A stretch of 64,000 nt of DNA from Saprospiraceae bacterium (GCA_020848695.1 JADLHT010000003.1:62001-126000), one strand, 5' to 3'. Counted from the first letter of the stretch, positions 37,461 to 46,991 are shown. Program-made: numbers and translations. Notes: generated by a model from the sequence alone, not told the origin.

Positions 37461-38031
37461 AACTAAATTGATTTAGTTTTTTTCTTTCTCTTGGGTTAAG
37501 TTCTCTAGTTTTATAAGGTTCTTCCAATAGGTCTGCGTCTGCTAAAAATCCCAAAGCAATCATACAAACGGGAGACACATTGTCTTCTAATGTTAGTATC
37601 TCAGTTACTTTTGTTTTGTTGAATCCACCAATAATATGCCCAAATATATTCATCGATGCCGCTTGTAATAATAAGTTTGCATTGGCCATTCCCAGATCAT
37701 GTTCTGCCGAAATATTAATTTTTCCATTTTTTTCAAAAGTTTTTCTGATTGCTGCAACTAATAATACACTAGAATTGATTGCCCAATGCTGGTTGCTTTC
37801 ATTGAGACACTGAACTAAATTACTAAAAGATTTATCATATTTAAAACTGTAATAATAGATCCAGGGCTGTTCATTGTTGGCGCTGGCTGCCCAGGATGAA
37901 GCTTCAAATATTGTATTGATTTCTTCTTCTGTGATTAATCTTGAATCAAACGATCTTGCACTCCATCGACTTTTTATAAGATCTATAACCGGATACTGAG
38001 TTCTGGCTTTTTTAATTAAATTGCTTTTCAT
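37444..38031 (-). CDS. Nitroreductase family FMN oxidoreductase
   Basis: A 195-residue flavoprotein of the nitroreductase family. The N-terminal FMN-binding block RWSARSFDSRLITEEEI and the SSWAASANNEQPW motif are characteristic. GLGNANL-type wording appears as LGMANANLLLQAASM, and the family C-terminal arginine stretch as NPRERKKL. Members usually use NAD(P)H to reduce quinones, nitro compounds or enones, and the physiological substrate here is unknown. The 3' end overlaps the convergent nitronate monooxygenase-like gene by 17 bases. Another FMN enzyme lying tail to tail may be chance. Confidence 0.9.
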   Translation of the reverse strand: MKSNLIKKARTQYPVIDLIKSRWSARSFDSRLITEEEINTIFEASSWAASANNEQPWIYYYSFKYDKSFSNLVQCLNESNQHWAINSSVLLVAAIRKTFEKNGKINISAEHDLGMANANLLLQAASMNIFGHIIGGFNKTKVTEILTLEDNVSPVCMIALGFLADADLLEEPYKTRELNPRERKKLNQFSFKLSV

Positions 38032-38109
38032 TATAATTTACATTAGAGAATTAAAGAGACAAAAAAATCGAAAAAATGTTTTATCAACATTTTTTATCGG
38101 ACCTAAGAT

Positions 38110-39093
38110 CTATCTGTTAATAAGCTTCCAAACCTTATCCTTTAACTCATTTATACCCTGCTGTGTGACTGCTGAAATGAACACATGCTCAACATTCGAA
38201 GGGATTTCATTTTTAATCAGATCTTTCCATTCCGGATCTACAATATCCAACTTTGTGATGGCCAATAATCTTGGCTTGTGTAAAAGTTCTTCGTTATACT
38301 CAGATAGTTCATTCAAAAGGATATCATACTCTTTGCTTATATTGCTACAATCACAAGGTATCATGAACAGCAATACCGAATTTCTCTCAATATGTCTTAA
38401 AAATCGTACTCCAAGTCCTTTACCCTGATGAGCTCCTTCAATGATCCCCGGAATATCTGCCATAATAAAGGATTTACCATCGTGATAAGACACAATACCC
38501 AGATTGGGTACAATAGTTGTAAACGGATAGTTTCCAATTTCGGGCTTAGCAGCGGTTATTACAGAGAGTAAAGTAGATTTTCCGGCATTAGGGAAACCAA
38601 CCAAACCAACGTCAGCTAATACTTTTAATTCGAGTATTTTCCAGGCCTCAATTCCTGGTTCACCGGGCTGAGCAAAGTCAGGCGACTGTTGTGTCGGGCT
38701 GGTAAAAAACGCATTTCCTTTACCTCCCCTTCCTCCAGAGAGCAAAACTTCCTGTTGTTCATGTTCGGTTATTTCAAAATGCTTTTCTCCGGATTCAGAG
38801 TCAATGGCTACAGTACCTAAGGGCACTTCAACAATAATATCTTCTCCGGTTGCGCCTGTACAATTATTTTCAGAACCGTTTTCTCCGTTTTTAGCAAAAA
38901 TATGTTTTCTGTATTTTAGATGTAAGAGTGTCCATAGATTAGAATTTCCCTTTAGAATTATATGTCCCCCTCTACCGCCATCTCCACCATCCGGCCCTCC
39001 TTTGGGATTATGTTTGCTTCTAAAAAAATGTTTGCTTCCGGCACCGCCATGTCCGGAACGAAAACAAATTTTTACATAATCAACAAAATTCAC
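38110..39093 (-). CDS. obgE: GTPase Obg
   Basis: A 327-residue ribosome-associated GTPase needed for large-subunit assembly and linked to stress control. The glycine-rich N-terminal Obg fold (residues ~1-158) is full of GG motifs ([36 protein letters not shown]). The G domain follows, with P-loop GFPNAGKST at 166-174, [16 protein letters not shown] and the guanine motif ITKLD. The C-terminal extension of E. coli Obg is missing, as is common. The start is GTG at 39093, directly before the invariant NFVDYVKI block. It lies downstream of adk on the same strand, a common Bacteroidota pairing. Confidence 0.96.
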   Translation of the reverse strand: MNFVDYVKICFRSGHGGAGSKHFFRSKHNPKGGPDGGDGGRGGHIILKGNSNLWTLLHLKYRKHIFAKNGENGSENNCTGATGEDIIVEVPLGTVAIDSESGEKHFEITEHEQQEVLLSGGRGGKGNAFFTSPTQQSPDFAQPGEPGIEAWKILELKVLADVGLVGFPNAGKSTLLSVITAAKPEIGNYPFTTIVPNLGIVSYHDGKSFIMADIPGIIEGAHQGKGLGVRFLRHIERNSVLLFMIPCDCSNISKEYDILLNELSEYNEELLHKPRLLAITKLDIVDPEWKDLIKNEIPSNVEHVFISAVTQQGINELKDKVWKLINR

Positions 39094-39214
39094 TTCTTAT
39101 ATGGTTTATACAGATTTATGTGAGCAGCCTATTAATCTATTTGTAATAAGAACTTTTTTAAACTCTACTTTTGACTTTGCAGTAGTGAATTTACAGAAAA
39201 TCAATTTTAGTGAA

Positions 39215-39793
39215 TCAGCAAATTAATCCTTCTATATTCTGATTGATTCGGTTGCTAATTTCATCAATAGTTCCAATACCTTCGATTTTTATTGACTTCC
39301 CTTTACTATCATAATAATTATAGACCGTACTAGTCTTAAGTCTATATTCATCCATTCTCTTTCTTATAATTGACTCGTCAAGATCATCAGAACGTCCTGA
39401 ATTTTTTCCCCGATTTAAAATTCGTCTTACGATCTCATCATCATCAACATGCAATGCAAGTAATGCGCTGATACTTTGGTTTTTTGACGACAACATTTTA
39501 TCCAATGCTTCCGCTTGAGGTATGGTGCGTGGAAATCCATCATAGATAAATCCTTTAACATCAACACTGGATTCAACTTTGTTTTTCAACATACCTACTG
39601 TTATTTCATCCGGGACAAGTATTCCTTTATCCATGAATTCTTTTGCTCTCAAACCCAATTCTGTTTGCTGATTGATCTCAGATCGAAATAGATCACCGGT
39701 AGATATATGAAAGAGATTGTATTTTTCAATCAATCTTTCTGCCTGAGTTCCTTTACCGCTTCCCGGTGGACCAAATAAAATAATGTGCAACAT
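39215..39793 (-). CDS. adk: Adenylate kinase
   Basis: A 192-residue enzyme catalysing ATP + AMP to 2 ADP. The P-loop GPPGSGKGTQ is at 8-17, the AMP-binding HISTGDLFR segment follows, and the DGFPRTIPQAEAL motif is complete. The LID region (ILNRGKNSGRSDDLDESI) is the short type without zinc-binding cysteines. Length suits the short adenylate kinases of Bacteroidota. A TAACTTTG promoter box lies about 50 bases upstream. obgE follows on the same strand after 121 bases. Confidence 0.97.
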   Translation of the reverse strand: MLHIILFGPPGSGKGTQAERLIEKYNLFHISTGDLFRSEINQQTELGLRAKEFMDKGILVPDEITVGMLKNKVESSVDVKGFIYDGFPRTIPQAEALDKMLSSKNQSISALLALHVDDDEIVRRILNRGKNSGRSDDLDESIIRKRMDEYRLKTSTVYNYYDSKGKSIKIEGIGTIDEISNRINQNIEGLIC

Positions 39794-39845
39794 GGTTTTC
39801 TAATAAAGCCAAAAAGGTTAAAATTCCGATAAATGGAATCAATCG

Positions 39846-39853
39846 CAAAGTTA
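39846..39853 (-). promoter_or_regulatory. Putative -7 promoter element (TAACTTTG) of adk
   Basis: The minus strand reads TAACTTTGCG, an exact TAnnTTTG match in the gap between the NlpC/P60 gene and adk, about 52 bases before the adk ATG. Confidence 0.45.
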
Positions 39854-39867
39854 CACAATGGAAAGTA

Positions 39868-40440
39868 TTATCTCCTTTTAAATGCTAATTTATTCGTTTT
39901 ATAAGACTCAACATCTTTTAGGAGGCGAATTCTTTTTAACCAATAGTCTGACTTTAGGACATCTTCCTCGATCACACCTTTGCTCGAGCTGCTGTGGATA
40001 ACCATTAATTTATTTTTTTTATGTTCGGTTACTATTCCTACATGGTTGACTCTTTTTTTATCACCAAAAAGAATTAAATCGCCCTTTTTAACAGATTCAA
40101 TATCTATAGTCTTGCCTTCATACGCAATTTCTTGTGAAGACGGAGGAACTTCAATCATAAAATTCTTTAATACATATCGTACAAATCCAGAACAATCAAA
40201 TCCTCTTTCATCACGTCCATTTCTTTTATAAGGTAAGGATTCAAAATTTCTAGCATATTCGATAATTTTATTTCTTAAAGATTGATCAACTTGTGTATCT
40301 CTTTTTGAAGTATCAAGTGAGTGATTTGTATCTCTCCCGGAAACACAGGCAGACTGACTCATAATTATTAGGCTAAGAAGCATTACAAACCTGCAGCCAA
40401 CTTGCTTTGTAGTCAAAGCATTGTTCGATATTGGGAACAT
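39868..40440 (-). CDS. NlpC/P60 family lipoprotein (cell wall hydrolase)
   Basis: A 190-residue papain-like cysteine peptidase domain with an N-terminal lipoprotein signal (LLSLIIMSQSAC, Cys32). The catalytic residues are visible: Cys83 in RGFDCSGFVRYVL, His133 in VNHVGIV and the third polar residue at His149 in MVIHSSSSKGV. Known members cut the D-Glu to diamino acid bond in peptidoglycan. It would act from the outer membrane inner face if lipidated. A start at Met20 is possible but would leave a very short signal peptide, so the ATG at 40440 is kept. The nitrilase-family gene lies upstream on the same strand. Confidence 0.9.
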   Translation of the reverse strand: MFPISNNALTTKQVGCRFVMLLSLIIMSQSACVSGRDTNHSLDTSKRDTQVDQSLRNKIIEYARNFESLPYKRNGRDERGFDCSGFVRYVLKNFMIEVPPSSQEIAYEGKTIDIESVKKGDLILFGDKKRVNHVGIVTEHKKNKLMVIHSSSSKGVIEEDVLKSDYWLKRIRLLKDVESYKTNKLAFKRR

Positions 40441-40497
40441 AATAATAAATTTAATATAATAACGTATTAAATAAAACGCTAATATATAAATATTTGA

Positions 40498-41271
40498 TTA
40501 TTTAGGGATAATAAATTTATCCTGATCATTTAGAAAGGGATAAGCACGTCTGAAAGCTGTTAACTTATCGATATTGAGGCTACCCGTATCTGTACAGTGT
40601 TTTGAACCTAAATCCAAAATATTATTTCCTTCATAATCCCAAACTCCACTGTCTCCAGAATATTGTATGTTATTACCGTCTGTTCCAATCCCGTTTACCC
40701 CTATAACATAACAAACATTTTCAATGGCCCTGGCCGCTAATAAGCTTAACCAGGCCTTCCTCCTCTTTTCAGGAAATTGTGCAACATAGAGCAAGATATC
40801 AAATTCATTGTTGTTGCGGGACCATACCGGAAACCTTAAATCATAGCAGATCATTGGGCAAATTCTCCATCCTTTATAATTGATTATCACTCTTCTATCT
40901 CCCGGAGTAAAATAATAATCTTCTTTCGCCAGACTAAAGCAATGTCGTTTGTCGTAAAAATGAATATCTCCTTCAGGTGTTGCCATAACAAATCGATTGA
41001 AAAATTGCCCTGAATCTTTAATAATGAGACTTCCGCATATTGCAGAATTTAATTTTGTTGCAATGCTCTTCATAAATTTTATTGTCGGACCATTCATCTC
41101 TTCATATAGATTTTCAGGGTTCATACTAAAGCCTGTTGACCACATTTCCGGAAGTATAATAAGATCAGAATCATCATTCTGAAATAATATTTTCTCTAAT
41201 TTTGTACGATTTTGTTCAGCTGATTCCCATGTAAAGGGCATTTGTATCAACTTTAGCTTTAATTCATTCAT
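40498..41271 (-). CDS. Nitrilase-superfamily amidase (omega-amidase YafV-like)
   Basis: A 257-residue carbon-nitrogen hydrolase with the Glu-Lys-Cys triad: Glu42 in ILPEMWSTGFSM, Lys108 in YDKRHCFSL and Cys142 in MICYDLRFPVW. The wording around these residues matches the YafV/NIT2 omega-amidase group, which removes ammonia from alpha-ketoglutaramate and related keto-amides in metabolite repair. There is no signal peptide, so it is cytoplasmic. A promoter box 7 bases before the ATG implies a nearly leaderless mRNA. It is divergent from the DUF1800 gene across 143 bases. Confidence 0.91.
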   Translation of the reverse strand: MNELKLKLIQMPFTWESAEQNRTKLEKILFQNDDSDLIILPEMWSTGFSMNPENLYEEMNGPTIKFMKSIATKLNSAICGSLIIKDSGQFFNRFVMATPEGDIHFYDKRHCFSLAKEDYYFTPGDRRVIINYKGWRICPMICYDLRFPVWSRNNNEFDILLYVAQFPEKRRKAWLSLLAARAIENVCYVIGVNGIGTDGNNIQYSGDSGVWDYEGNNILDLGSKHCTDTGSLNIDKLTAFRRAYPFLNDQDKFIIPK

Positions 41272-41278
41272 TTATATA

Positions 41279-41286
41279 CAAATTTA
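41279..41286 (-). promoter_or_regulatory. Putative -7 promoter element (TAAATTTG) of the nitrilase-family gene
   Basis: The minus strand reads TAAATTTG, then seven bases, then the ATG at 41271. The expected transcription start is within about four bases of the start codon. Confidence 0.5.
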
Positions 41287-41414
41287 TAATATTAAGTAAA
41301 CAAATTCTGTTTTGAATAGTCTGATAATAAATCGCATTGTTTGATGTAAAGTTTTCAAACTTTGTAACTTGCAACTCAATTTTAATAGAAATCGATAATT
41401 ATTAAATTAAACTT

Positions 41415-43067
41415 ATGCAAAGAAATGAATTTTTAGCGGGTATGATGGGTCAGAGAAAGTCCGTTTTGTCTCCTGTTTCCGGACTTAACCCTTATGGCGG
41501 TCCCTGGACAAAAAAAGAAGCAATGCATTTATTAAGGAGGACTCTTTTTGGTGTTAAGAAAACTGATCTCGATAAAGCTTTGAGCATCGGCATGAGTGCA
41601 ATGGTGGATTCTTTGCTTGATCCGAGCCAGGATCCAATTCCCGGACCGCCACTTAATAATTATAGTCTTACGCAGGAACCCAATGAGGTAGCTCCGGGAA
41701 CTACTTGGGTCAATGATCCGGTGTCTAATACAGGTATTCCTCCTCAGAATTTTCAAAATAGAAAAGATAGTCTTAAAATGTGGTGGACCGGCAATATTAT
41801 TAATCAAAAATCCACCTTGGTTGAAAAGATTACATTGTTTTGGTTTAATCACTTTGCAGTTGAATTAGATCAGGTTCCTGTTGCTCAACCGGTATATTTT
41901 TATTATAAAATGTTGCGTGAGAATTGTCTGGGAGATTTTAGAACAATGCTTAAACGAGTAACACTTGAGCCTACCATGTTATTCTACTTAAATGGCTATA
42001 TAAATACCAAAACCGCTCCTGATGAAAATTTTGCCAGAGAAGTTCAAGAATTATTTACGGTGGGGAAGGGTCCGGATTCAAAATATACGGAATCTGATGT
42101 AAAGGAAGCTGCACGATTACTGACTGGAATCAGAATTAATCCTTTGACCAATCCAATAAGCTATTATTTCGATATTGCAAATCATGATCTTGGTATAAAA
42201 ACTTTTTCTTCATTCTATGGAAATAAATCCATTCCTGGATCATTAAGTATAGAAACAGAGGTTGATGGATTTTTAAAAATGCTTACGGACAATATTGAAA
42301 CTGCAAGATTCTTATGTCGAAAATTGTATCAGTACTTTGTTTATTATGAAATAACTTCTGATATTGAAAATAATGTTATCAAACCATTGGCGGACTTTAT
42401 GGTTGCCAATCAGTACAATATTAAATTAACACTGAGTAAATTGTTGAAATCTGAACATTTCTTTGATGTCGCTAATTTTGGTTGTGTTATTAAAAATCCG
42501 TTTGATTATGCTGTAGGTATTTTTAAAGAGTTTTCGGTGAAATTACCAGATTCAAGCAATATTCAGAATCAATATTTCTCTTGGGGTGGAGTGACTATTT
42601 TAACTGCATATCAAGGATTGAATATTGCGGATCCACCAGTAGTTTCCGGGTATCAACCATGGTATCAGGCTCCACAGTTTCATGAAATTTGGATTAATGC
42701 AGATACCTTCGCTAATAAGAACAACGTCGCCTCTGGTTTATTTAGCGACAATGGATTAAATATTAGCAATATAAAGTATAAAATTGATCCATTTATTTTT
42801 TCGAAATCTTTGAGCAAACCGGAATCAGCAACGGAGCTAGTTAAGGAAGCAACCGAAAGATTGTACAATCATAAATTGTCGGATGCTTCCATTACGTATC
42901 TCAAAGGATTTTTAATTTCAGGATTGCCGGATGAAACATATTGGACTGATATTTGGGAAAATTATATTGCAGATCCAACTAATCCTCAACGGAAAGCTCC
43001 TGCTGAAACTAGATTAAATGAAGTATATCGTGAAATAATTAGTCAGGCAGAATATCATTTATCATAA
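41415..43067 (+). CDS. DUF1800 family protein
   Basis: A 550-residue protein of the DUF1800 family, whose function is unknown. The family cues are WTKKEAMHLLRRTLFG near residue 35, KMWWTGNI and LFWFNHFAVEL in the middle, and NFAREVQELFTVGKG followed by YTESDVKEAARLLTG. It has no recognisable signal peptide (MQRNEFLAGMMGQRK...). The next gene, 21 bases downstream, encodes a DUF1501 protein with a Tat signal and a T9SS tail. DUF1800 and DUF1501 genes are a recurring neighbour pair across bacteria, which suggests that the products work as a complex. How this one leaves the cytoplasm, if it does, is open. Confidence 0.9.
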   Translation: MQRNEFLAGMMGQRKSVLSPVSGLNPYGGPWTKKEAMHLLRRTLFGVKKTDLDKALSIGMSAMVDSLLDPSQDPIPGPPLNNYSLTQEPNEVAPGTTWVNDPVSNTGIPPQNFQNRKDSLKMWWTGNIINQKSTLVEKITLFWFNHFAVELDQVPVAQPVYFYYKMLRENCLGDFRTMLKRVTLEPTMLFYLNGYINTKTAPDENFAREVQELFTVGKGPDSKYTESDVKEAARLLTGIRINPLTNPISYYFDIANHDLGIKTFSSFYGNKSIPGSLSIETEVDGFLKMLTDNIETARFLCRKLYQYFVYYEITSDIENNVIKPLADFMVANQYNIKLTLSKLLKSEHFFDVANFGCVIKNPFDYAVGIFKEFSVKLPDSSNIQNQYFSWGGVTILTAYQGLNIADPPVVSGYQPWYQAPQFHEIWINADTFANKNNVASGLFSDNGLNISNIKYKIDPFIFSKSLSKPESATELVKEATERLYNHKLSDASITYLKGFLISGLPDETYWTDIWENYIADPTNPQRKAPAETRLNEVYREIISQAEYHLS

Positions 43068-43088
43068 ATATTAATAAAAAAGAAAGTA

Positions 43089-44672
43089 ATGAAACGTCGT
43101 CAATTTATAAAGTCAACTGCAGCAACCAGCTTAGTGGTTCCTTCAATGGTAAATGGTATTCCTGTGCATGCACATCAACCTGAAGGTTGGATACAGGAAT
43201 TATTAAGTCCTCAGGTAGAAACGGATAAAGTATTGGTATCCATTTACCTGGGTGGTGGTAATGACGGGCTTAATACGGTGATTCCAATTGATAATTATAA
43301 TGCTTATCGAAATGCCAGATCTAACGTTGCTATTGATTCTAATAAGATCTTAAGTCTTAATGGAAATGCTAATTCCGGTTTTCATCCTTCGATGACCGGA
43401 ATTCAGACCTTGTATAATGAAGGTAAAGTGAACGTAATCCAATCCGTTAGTTATCCAAACCCTGATTTTTCACATTTCAGAGCAACTGATATTTGGACAT
43501 CAGCCAGTGATGCAAATCGCTATATTGCCACAGGTTGGGCTGGAAGATATCTCTCAGAGGAATTTCCGGGATTTCCCAACGGATACCCTAATGCCAGCAA
43601 TCCACATCCGCTTGCTTTACAAATTGGAGCAAATCTTCCTTTAATGTTTCTAGGTCCTAACGCTCCAATGTCAATGAACTTGAGTAACCCTGATGTGTTC
43701 AAAGCATGGCCAACAGGACTGCAAGATCCACCGACCAATGATGCTAGAGGTAAAGAATTAGAGTATATCAGAACCATTGCAAGACAATCGCAGAAGTATG
43801 CAGATGAAGTTATCAAAGCTTACGTAGCAGGAAGTTATGATGGAACCTATCCTTTAAATAATTATCTGGCCGATATCTTTAAAGCTATTGCCCGCCTCAT
43901 TGCTGGAGGATTAAAGACCAGAATGTATCTGGTTCAGTTATATGGATTTGATACTCACTCAGAGCAAGTTGATAAAGCAAATCGTCACTTAGGCGCACAT
44001 AGTAATTTGTTGAAATTGCTTTCGGATGCAGTGTTAGGATTTCAAAGGGATATTGAAAAGCGTAAGCTTGAAAATAGAGTCCTGAGTATGACTTTTTCTG
44101 AATTTGGAAGAAGAATAAAGTCAAATGACAGTGTAGGAACTGATCATGGAGTTGCAGCACCAATGTTTGTAATTGGTTCTAATGTACAATCTGGAATCAT
44201 TGGAAAAAACCCAGATATCCCTACGAATTTAACGGTCAATGATAATATCGCCATGCAATTTGATTTCAGATCAGTCTATGCTTCTATACTTAAGGACTGG
44301 TTTTGTATCTCAGACACAACTGCACAAAAGATACTATTTACGAATTTTCAGACACTTCCTATTGTTAATAAAAATTGTGCTTCAACCTCAATAGAGGAAT
44401 ATAATTCAGAGCAGGAATCTATTGTTCTGCAGACCTATCCAAATCCGATGGTTGACCAAACTACCGTAACAATAAAAGTTAAATCAGGACCAACTCAGAT
44501 TCATCTTATTGATCCGGAAGGAAAGTTTGTTAAAAAAATATTTTCAGGTAAATTGGAAGAAGGGACACATAAATTTAATTTGTATAACGAAAATTTTTCA
44601 CCTGGAAATTATTACATCTATCTTGTTCAGAAAAATATACAGAAGACTGTCATGCTTTCTATCTTGCGGTGA
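43089..44672 (+). CDS. DUF1501 family protein with Tat signal and T9SS type A sorting domain
   Basis: A 527-residue protein of the DUF1501 family, a relative of the alkaline phosphatase/sulfatase fold. The N-terminus MKRRQFIKSTAATSLVVPSMV is a twin-arginine signal (RRQFIK). The core shows YLGGGNDGLNTVIPI, the FSHFRATDIWTSA motif, and FSEFGRRIKSNDSVGTDHG near the end of the domain. The last ~75 residues form a T9SS type A tail: TYPNPMVDQTTVTIKV, then IHLIDPEGKFVKKI and SPGNYYIYL. This combination predicts folded export by Tat and then outer-membrane passage by the T9SS. It lies 21 bases after the DUF1800 gene. The substrate is unknown. Confidence 0.92.
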   Translation: MKRRQFIKSTAATSLVVPSMVNGIPVHAHQPEGWIQELLSPQVETDKVLVSIYLGGGNDGLNTVIPIDNYNAYRNARSNVAIDSNKILSLNGNANSGFHPSMTGIQTLYNEGKVNVIQSVSYPNPDFSHFRATDIWTSASDANRYIATGWAGRYLSEEFPGFPNGYPNASNPHPLALQIGANLPLMFLGPNAPMSMNLSNPDVFKAWPTGLQDPPTNDARGKELEYIRTIARQSQKYADEVIKAYVAGSYDGTYPLNNYLADIFKAIARLIAGGLKTRMYLVQLYGFDTHSEQVDKANRHLGAHSNLLKLLSDAVLGFQRDIEKRKLENRVLSMTFSEFGRRIKSNDSVGTDHGVAAPMFVIGSNVQSGIIGKNPDIPTNLTVNDNIAMQFDFRSVYASILKDWFCISDTTAQKILFTNFQTLPIVNKNCASTSIEEYNSEQESIVLQTYPNPMVDQTTVTIKVKSGPTQIHLIDPEGKFVKKIFSGKLEEGTHKFNLYNENFSPGNYYIYLVQKNIQKTVMLSILR

Positions 44673-44749
44673 TATTTGATCAATTTTAGGTCTGGAGATA
44701 TAAATTTAGAACATTGTTGAAATAGTATTGTTTCTTCCATTAATCTATT

Positions 44750-45694
44750 ATGATTAATCAATTTATATATACCGTATTCATGATTTTAATCTTGGTATCT
44801 TGTTTAAAAAGTAATAAGACCAAAATAGATAATCCTCAATCTGACGAAAAAAGCATTCCAGATAAATCAATAAGTGAAATAGATAACAATCTAAGTTCTG
44901 ATTATTGGTTTCAGGGCAAAGCGGAGGTTAATTCCTATACTCTTAGTCAAGCAAGATATGGTCAAATGAGAAAAGGCGATGCAGTTTTAATTTTTGTTAC
45001 AGAAGATTTTAGTAAAGGAAAACAGGTTAAACTGGATCATCCGAATGAAGTACCTGAAGACCGGCAGCCGGTATTTAAGCTTAATATGATGAAAAGATTC
45101 AATACAGGAATCTATACATACAACCTGATGATGTCTGTCTTTAGTCCAGTTGGAAATAGGGTTTCACCATATCCATTAAAAGTTACAGCATCGATTCAGG
45201 ATTGGTGTGGCCAAGTATTTAATCAATTTAATCAAATAGGAAATCAATTTTTAACACACAGCTACTCCTATTTTGAATCAGAATCAGATCAGCAATTGCA
45301 GTTAAAACAGGGTTGGACCGAAGATGGTCTCTGGAATCAGATTCGAATAGATCCATCGAGGCTACCAATTGGTGAAGTAGAGATGTTTCCCTCTTATTTT
45401 TACTTAAGACTTAAACACAAGCCTCAAGAATTTGTCAAGGCTATTGTTTCACTAAATTCAATTAATGATAGTATTCAGACCTATGAAATAGTTTATCCTT
45501 CGGATGATCGTATATTAAAAATAGATTTTGAGCGAAATATTCCTTATCGAATTAGATCTTGGGCAGAATCTTATAAAGATGGTGATGGAATATTGACAAC
45601 AAAAGCTGTCCTAAAAAAATCAATTATGGTTGACTATTGGTTAAAGAATTCAGTAAAAGATTCAACTTATAGAGAATTGCTGGAACTTAATTAG
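44750..45694 (+). CDS. Lipoprotein of unknown function
   Basis: A 314-residue protein with a lipoprotein signal (FMILILVSC, Cys18) and a short polar Asp/Ser-rich spacer before the folded part. The mature domain has YWFQGKAEVNSYTLSQARYG, GDAVLIFVTEDFSKGKQVKLD and the SIQDWCGQVFNQF segment. I recall this family from Bacteroidota, where database entries sometimes carry a misleading septum-inhibitor (Maf) label. Nothing in the sequence supports Maf pyrophosphatase activity. It is 77 bases after the DUF1501 gene and 4 bases from the convergent glycosyltransferase gene. Confidence 0.72.
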   Translation: MINQFIYTVFMILILVSCLKSNKTKIDNPQSDEKSIPDKSISEIDNNLSSDYWFQGKAEVNSYTLSQARYGQMRKGDAVLIFVTEDFSKGKQVKLDHPNEVPEDRQPVFKLNMMKRFNTGIYTYNLMMSVFSPVGNRVSPYPLKVTASIQDWCGQVFNQFNQIGNQFLTHSYSYFESESDQQLQLKQGWTEDGLWNQIRIDPSRLPIGEVEMFPSYFYLRLKHKPQEFVKAIVSLNSINDSIQTYEIVYPSDDRILKIDFERNIPYRIRSWAESYKDGDGILTTKAVLKKSIMVDYWLKNSVKDSTYRELLELN

Positions 45695-45698
45695 AATG

Positions 45699-46946
45699 TC
45701 AATTTGGAACTTTAAGATGTAGTTTACGAATTAGTTCAAGAAGGTCATCATGAAAGATATTTTTATCCTTTAAAAGGCTAACTAGACGAATACATTCAGA
45801 TTTGATATTTTGATCTGGAAAACCATTTTCTCTTGCAAAATGTAGAAACTTCATTAATCTAAAAGGATTAAACCATCTAAACATTCTTTTCTCAAAAGTT
45901 TGAAGACTAGAACAATTATTGTTGCATAAATTAATTTCAGTTAATAATCCTTCATTTAGAAAGTATTTGATAGATAAACTTTCTGAATTTGACAAATTTA
46001 GTTTAGTGCTGATATTCTTGTACCAGTATTTAATCTGCTGAATAACTCTTCCGAATTCAAGAATTGCGTCCAACGAGTAAGTAAGTTGTATTCCTAGATT
46101 TTTAAAATTGGAGATTGCTTTACCCGTACCGAAAGGAACTCTAGCAGAATTCCGGCATGATGGATAAACCAGCACTTCATTAAATTCAAACAACTGATTG
46201 ATGACAGAAAATTTATGTAAAAAGTAAAAATCTTCACCGGCTTGCCTTTGATTCATTCCACCTTGTTTACAATAATTTAATGCTTTTACAGCAAAACAAG
46301 AACCAAGGGTGTGAAAGGCAAAAGGATAGTTAATATATTTTTGAGCAAGAATGTAATATCGCAAATGGAGCTCATATTCCAGAATGCCCGGTATATTTTC
46401 CGGAATATCGGTTTGATGCGAAAAATTAATTGTAACGCACGGTAGATGATTTTCTTTTGAAAAATAATTTTGAATAGATTGGATATAGTCATATGAAACA
46501 ATACAATCTGCATCTAGATTAAAGATGATTCCGTTTGTATTATTAATGGATTTAAATCTGCGTATTGCTTCATCCATGCCTGCTTTCCTTGCTGATCCAA
46601 CTCCGGCAGCTTTGCCTTTGAAGGATATCGGAAGTGTGCAATAGAATTTTATAGATGGATGAATATTCGATAGTATCCATTGTTTAATTTGATGATATTG
46701 TTTTCTATGAAATTCTATTATTTCAAAATTAGCCTCCTCAGGATGATTTAGGATAACAAGGACTTCTGTTTTACTTTTGGTCGGCTTTGTATTGAGTAGA
46801 GAAACAAGTGTTTTTAAAATATCAGGTTCATGGAATGAAGGAATTACTATTATAGAATTTAATTGAGGATCTGCGGGTTCAGAAATAAAGTTTGCTTGTA
46901 TACCATGTTTGTCAAGGTATTGCTTATATATATCTTTCGTTGACAT
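45699..46946 (-). CDS. Family 2-type glycosyltransferase
   Basis: A ~415-residue GT-A-fold glycosyltransferase. It has the opening IIVIPSFHEPDILKTLVSL, the metal-binding LDADCIVSYDYI, and the GGMNQRQAGEDFYFLHKF block that carries the acidic base (ED). There are no clear membrane segments, so it is probably cytoplasmic or peripheral. The ATG at 46946 is chosen over an in-frame ATG at 46982 because the TAAGTTTG promoter box at 46955-46962 lies between them. Donor and acceptor are unknown. It is divergent from the WbqC-like gene, which in other genomes sits in polysaccharide loci. Confidence 0.85.
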   Translation of the reverse strand: MSTKDIYKQYLDKHGIQANFISEPADPQLNSIIVIPSFHEPDILKTLVSLLNTKPTKSKTEVLVILNHPEEANFEIIEFHRKQYHQIKQWILSNIHPSIKFYCTLPISFKGKAAGVGSARKAGMDEAIRRFKSINNTNGIIFNLDADCIVSYDYIQSIQNYFSKENHLPCVTINFSHQTDIPENIPGILEYELHLRYYILAQKYINYPFAFHTLGSCFAVKALNYCKQGGMNQRQAGEDFYFLHKFSVINQLFEFNEVLVYPSCRNSARVPFGTGKAISNFKNLGIQLTYSLDAILEFGRVIQQIKYWYKNISTKLNLSNSESLSIKYFLNEGLLTEINLCNNNCSSLQTFEKRMFRWFNPFRLMKFLHFARENGFPDQNIKSECIRLVSLLKDKNIFHDDLLELIRKLHLKVPN

Positions 46947-46954
46947 TTCGTGTG

Positions 46955-46962
46955 CAAACTTA
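46955..46962 (-). promoter_or_regulatory. Putative -7 promoter element (TAAGTTTG) of the glycosyltransferase gene
   Basis: The minus strand reads TAAGTTTG followed by eight bases and the ATG at 46946. It sets the start codon and implies a leader of about five bases. Confidence 0.5.
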
Positions 46963-46983
46963 TAGAAGATTAATTCATACAAT

Positions 46984-46991
46984 TACCTTTG
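46984..46991 (+). promoter_or_regulatory. Putative -7 promoter element (TACCTTTG) of the WbqC-like gene
   Basis: TACCTTTG is an exact TAnnTTTG match. It covers the possible TTG start at 46989, so translation more likely begins at the in-frame TTG at 47007. Only 21 bases separate it from the opposing box at 46955-46962, so the two promoters must share upstream DNA. Confidence 0.45.

Noticed and set aside
38021-38428. 135-codon forward open frame over the end of obgE
   Set aside because: Antisense to conserved Obg sequence; low-complexity product without motifs.
44750-45694. Possible Maf septum inhibitor label for this lipoprotein
   Set aside because: Nothing like the Maf pyrophosphatase motifs is present and the protein has a lipoprotein signal, so the label is not used.
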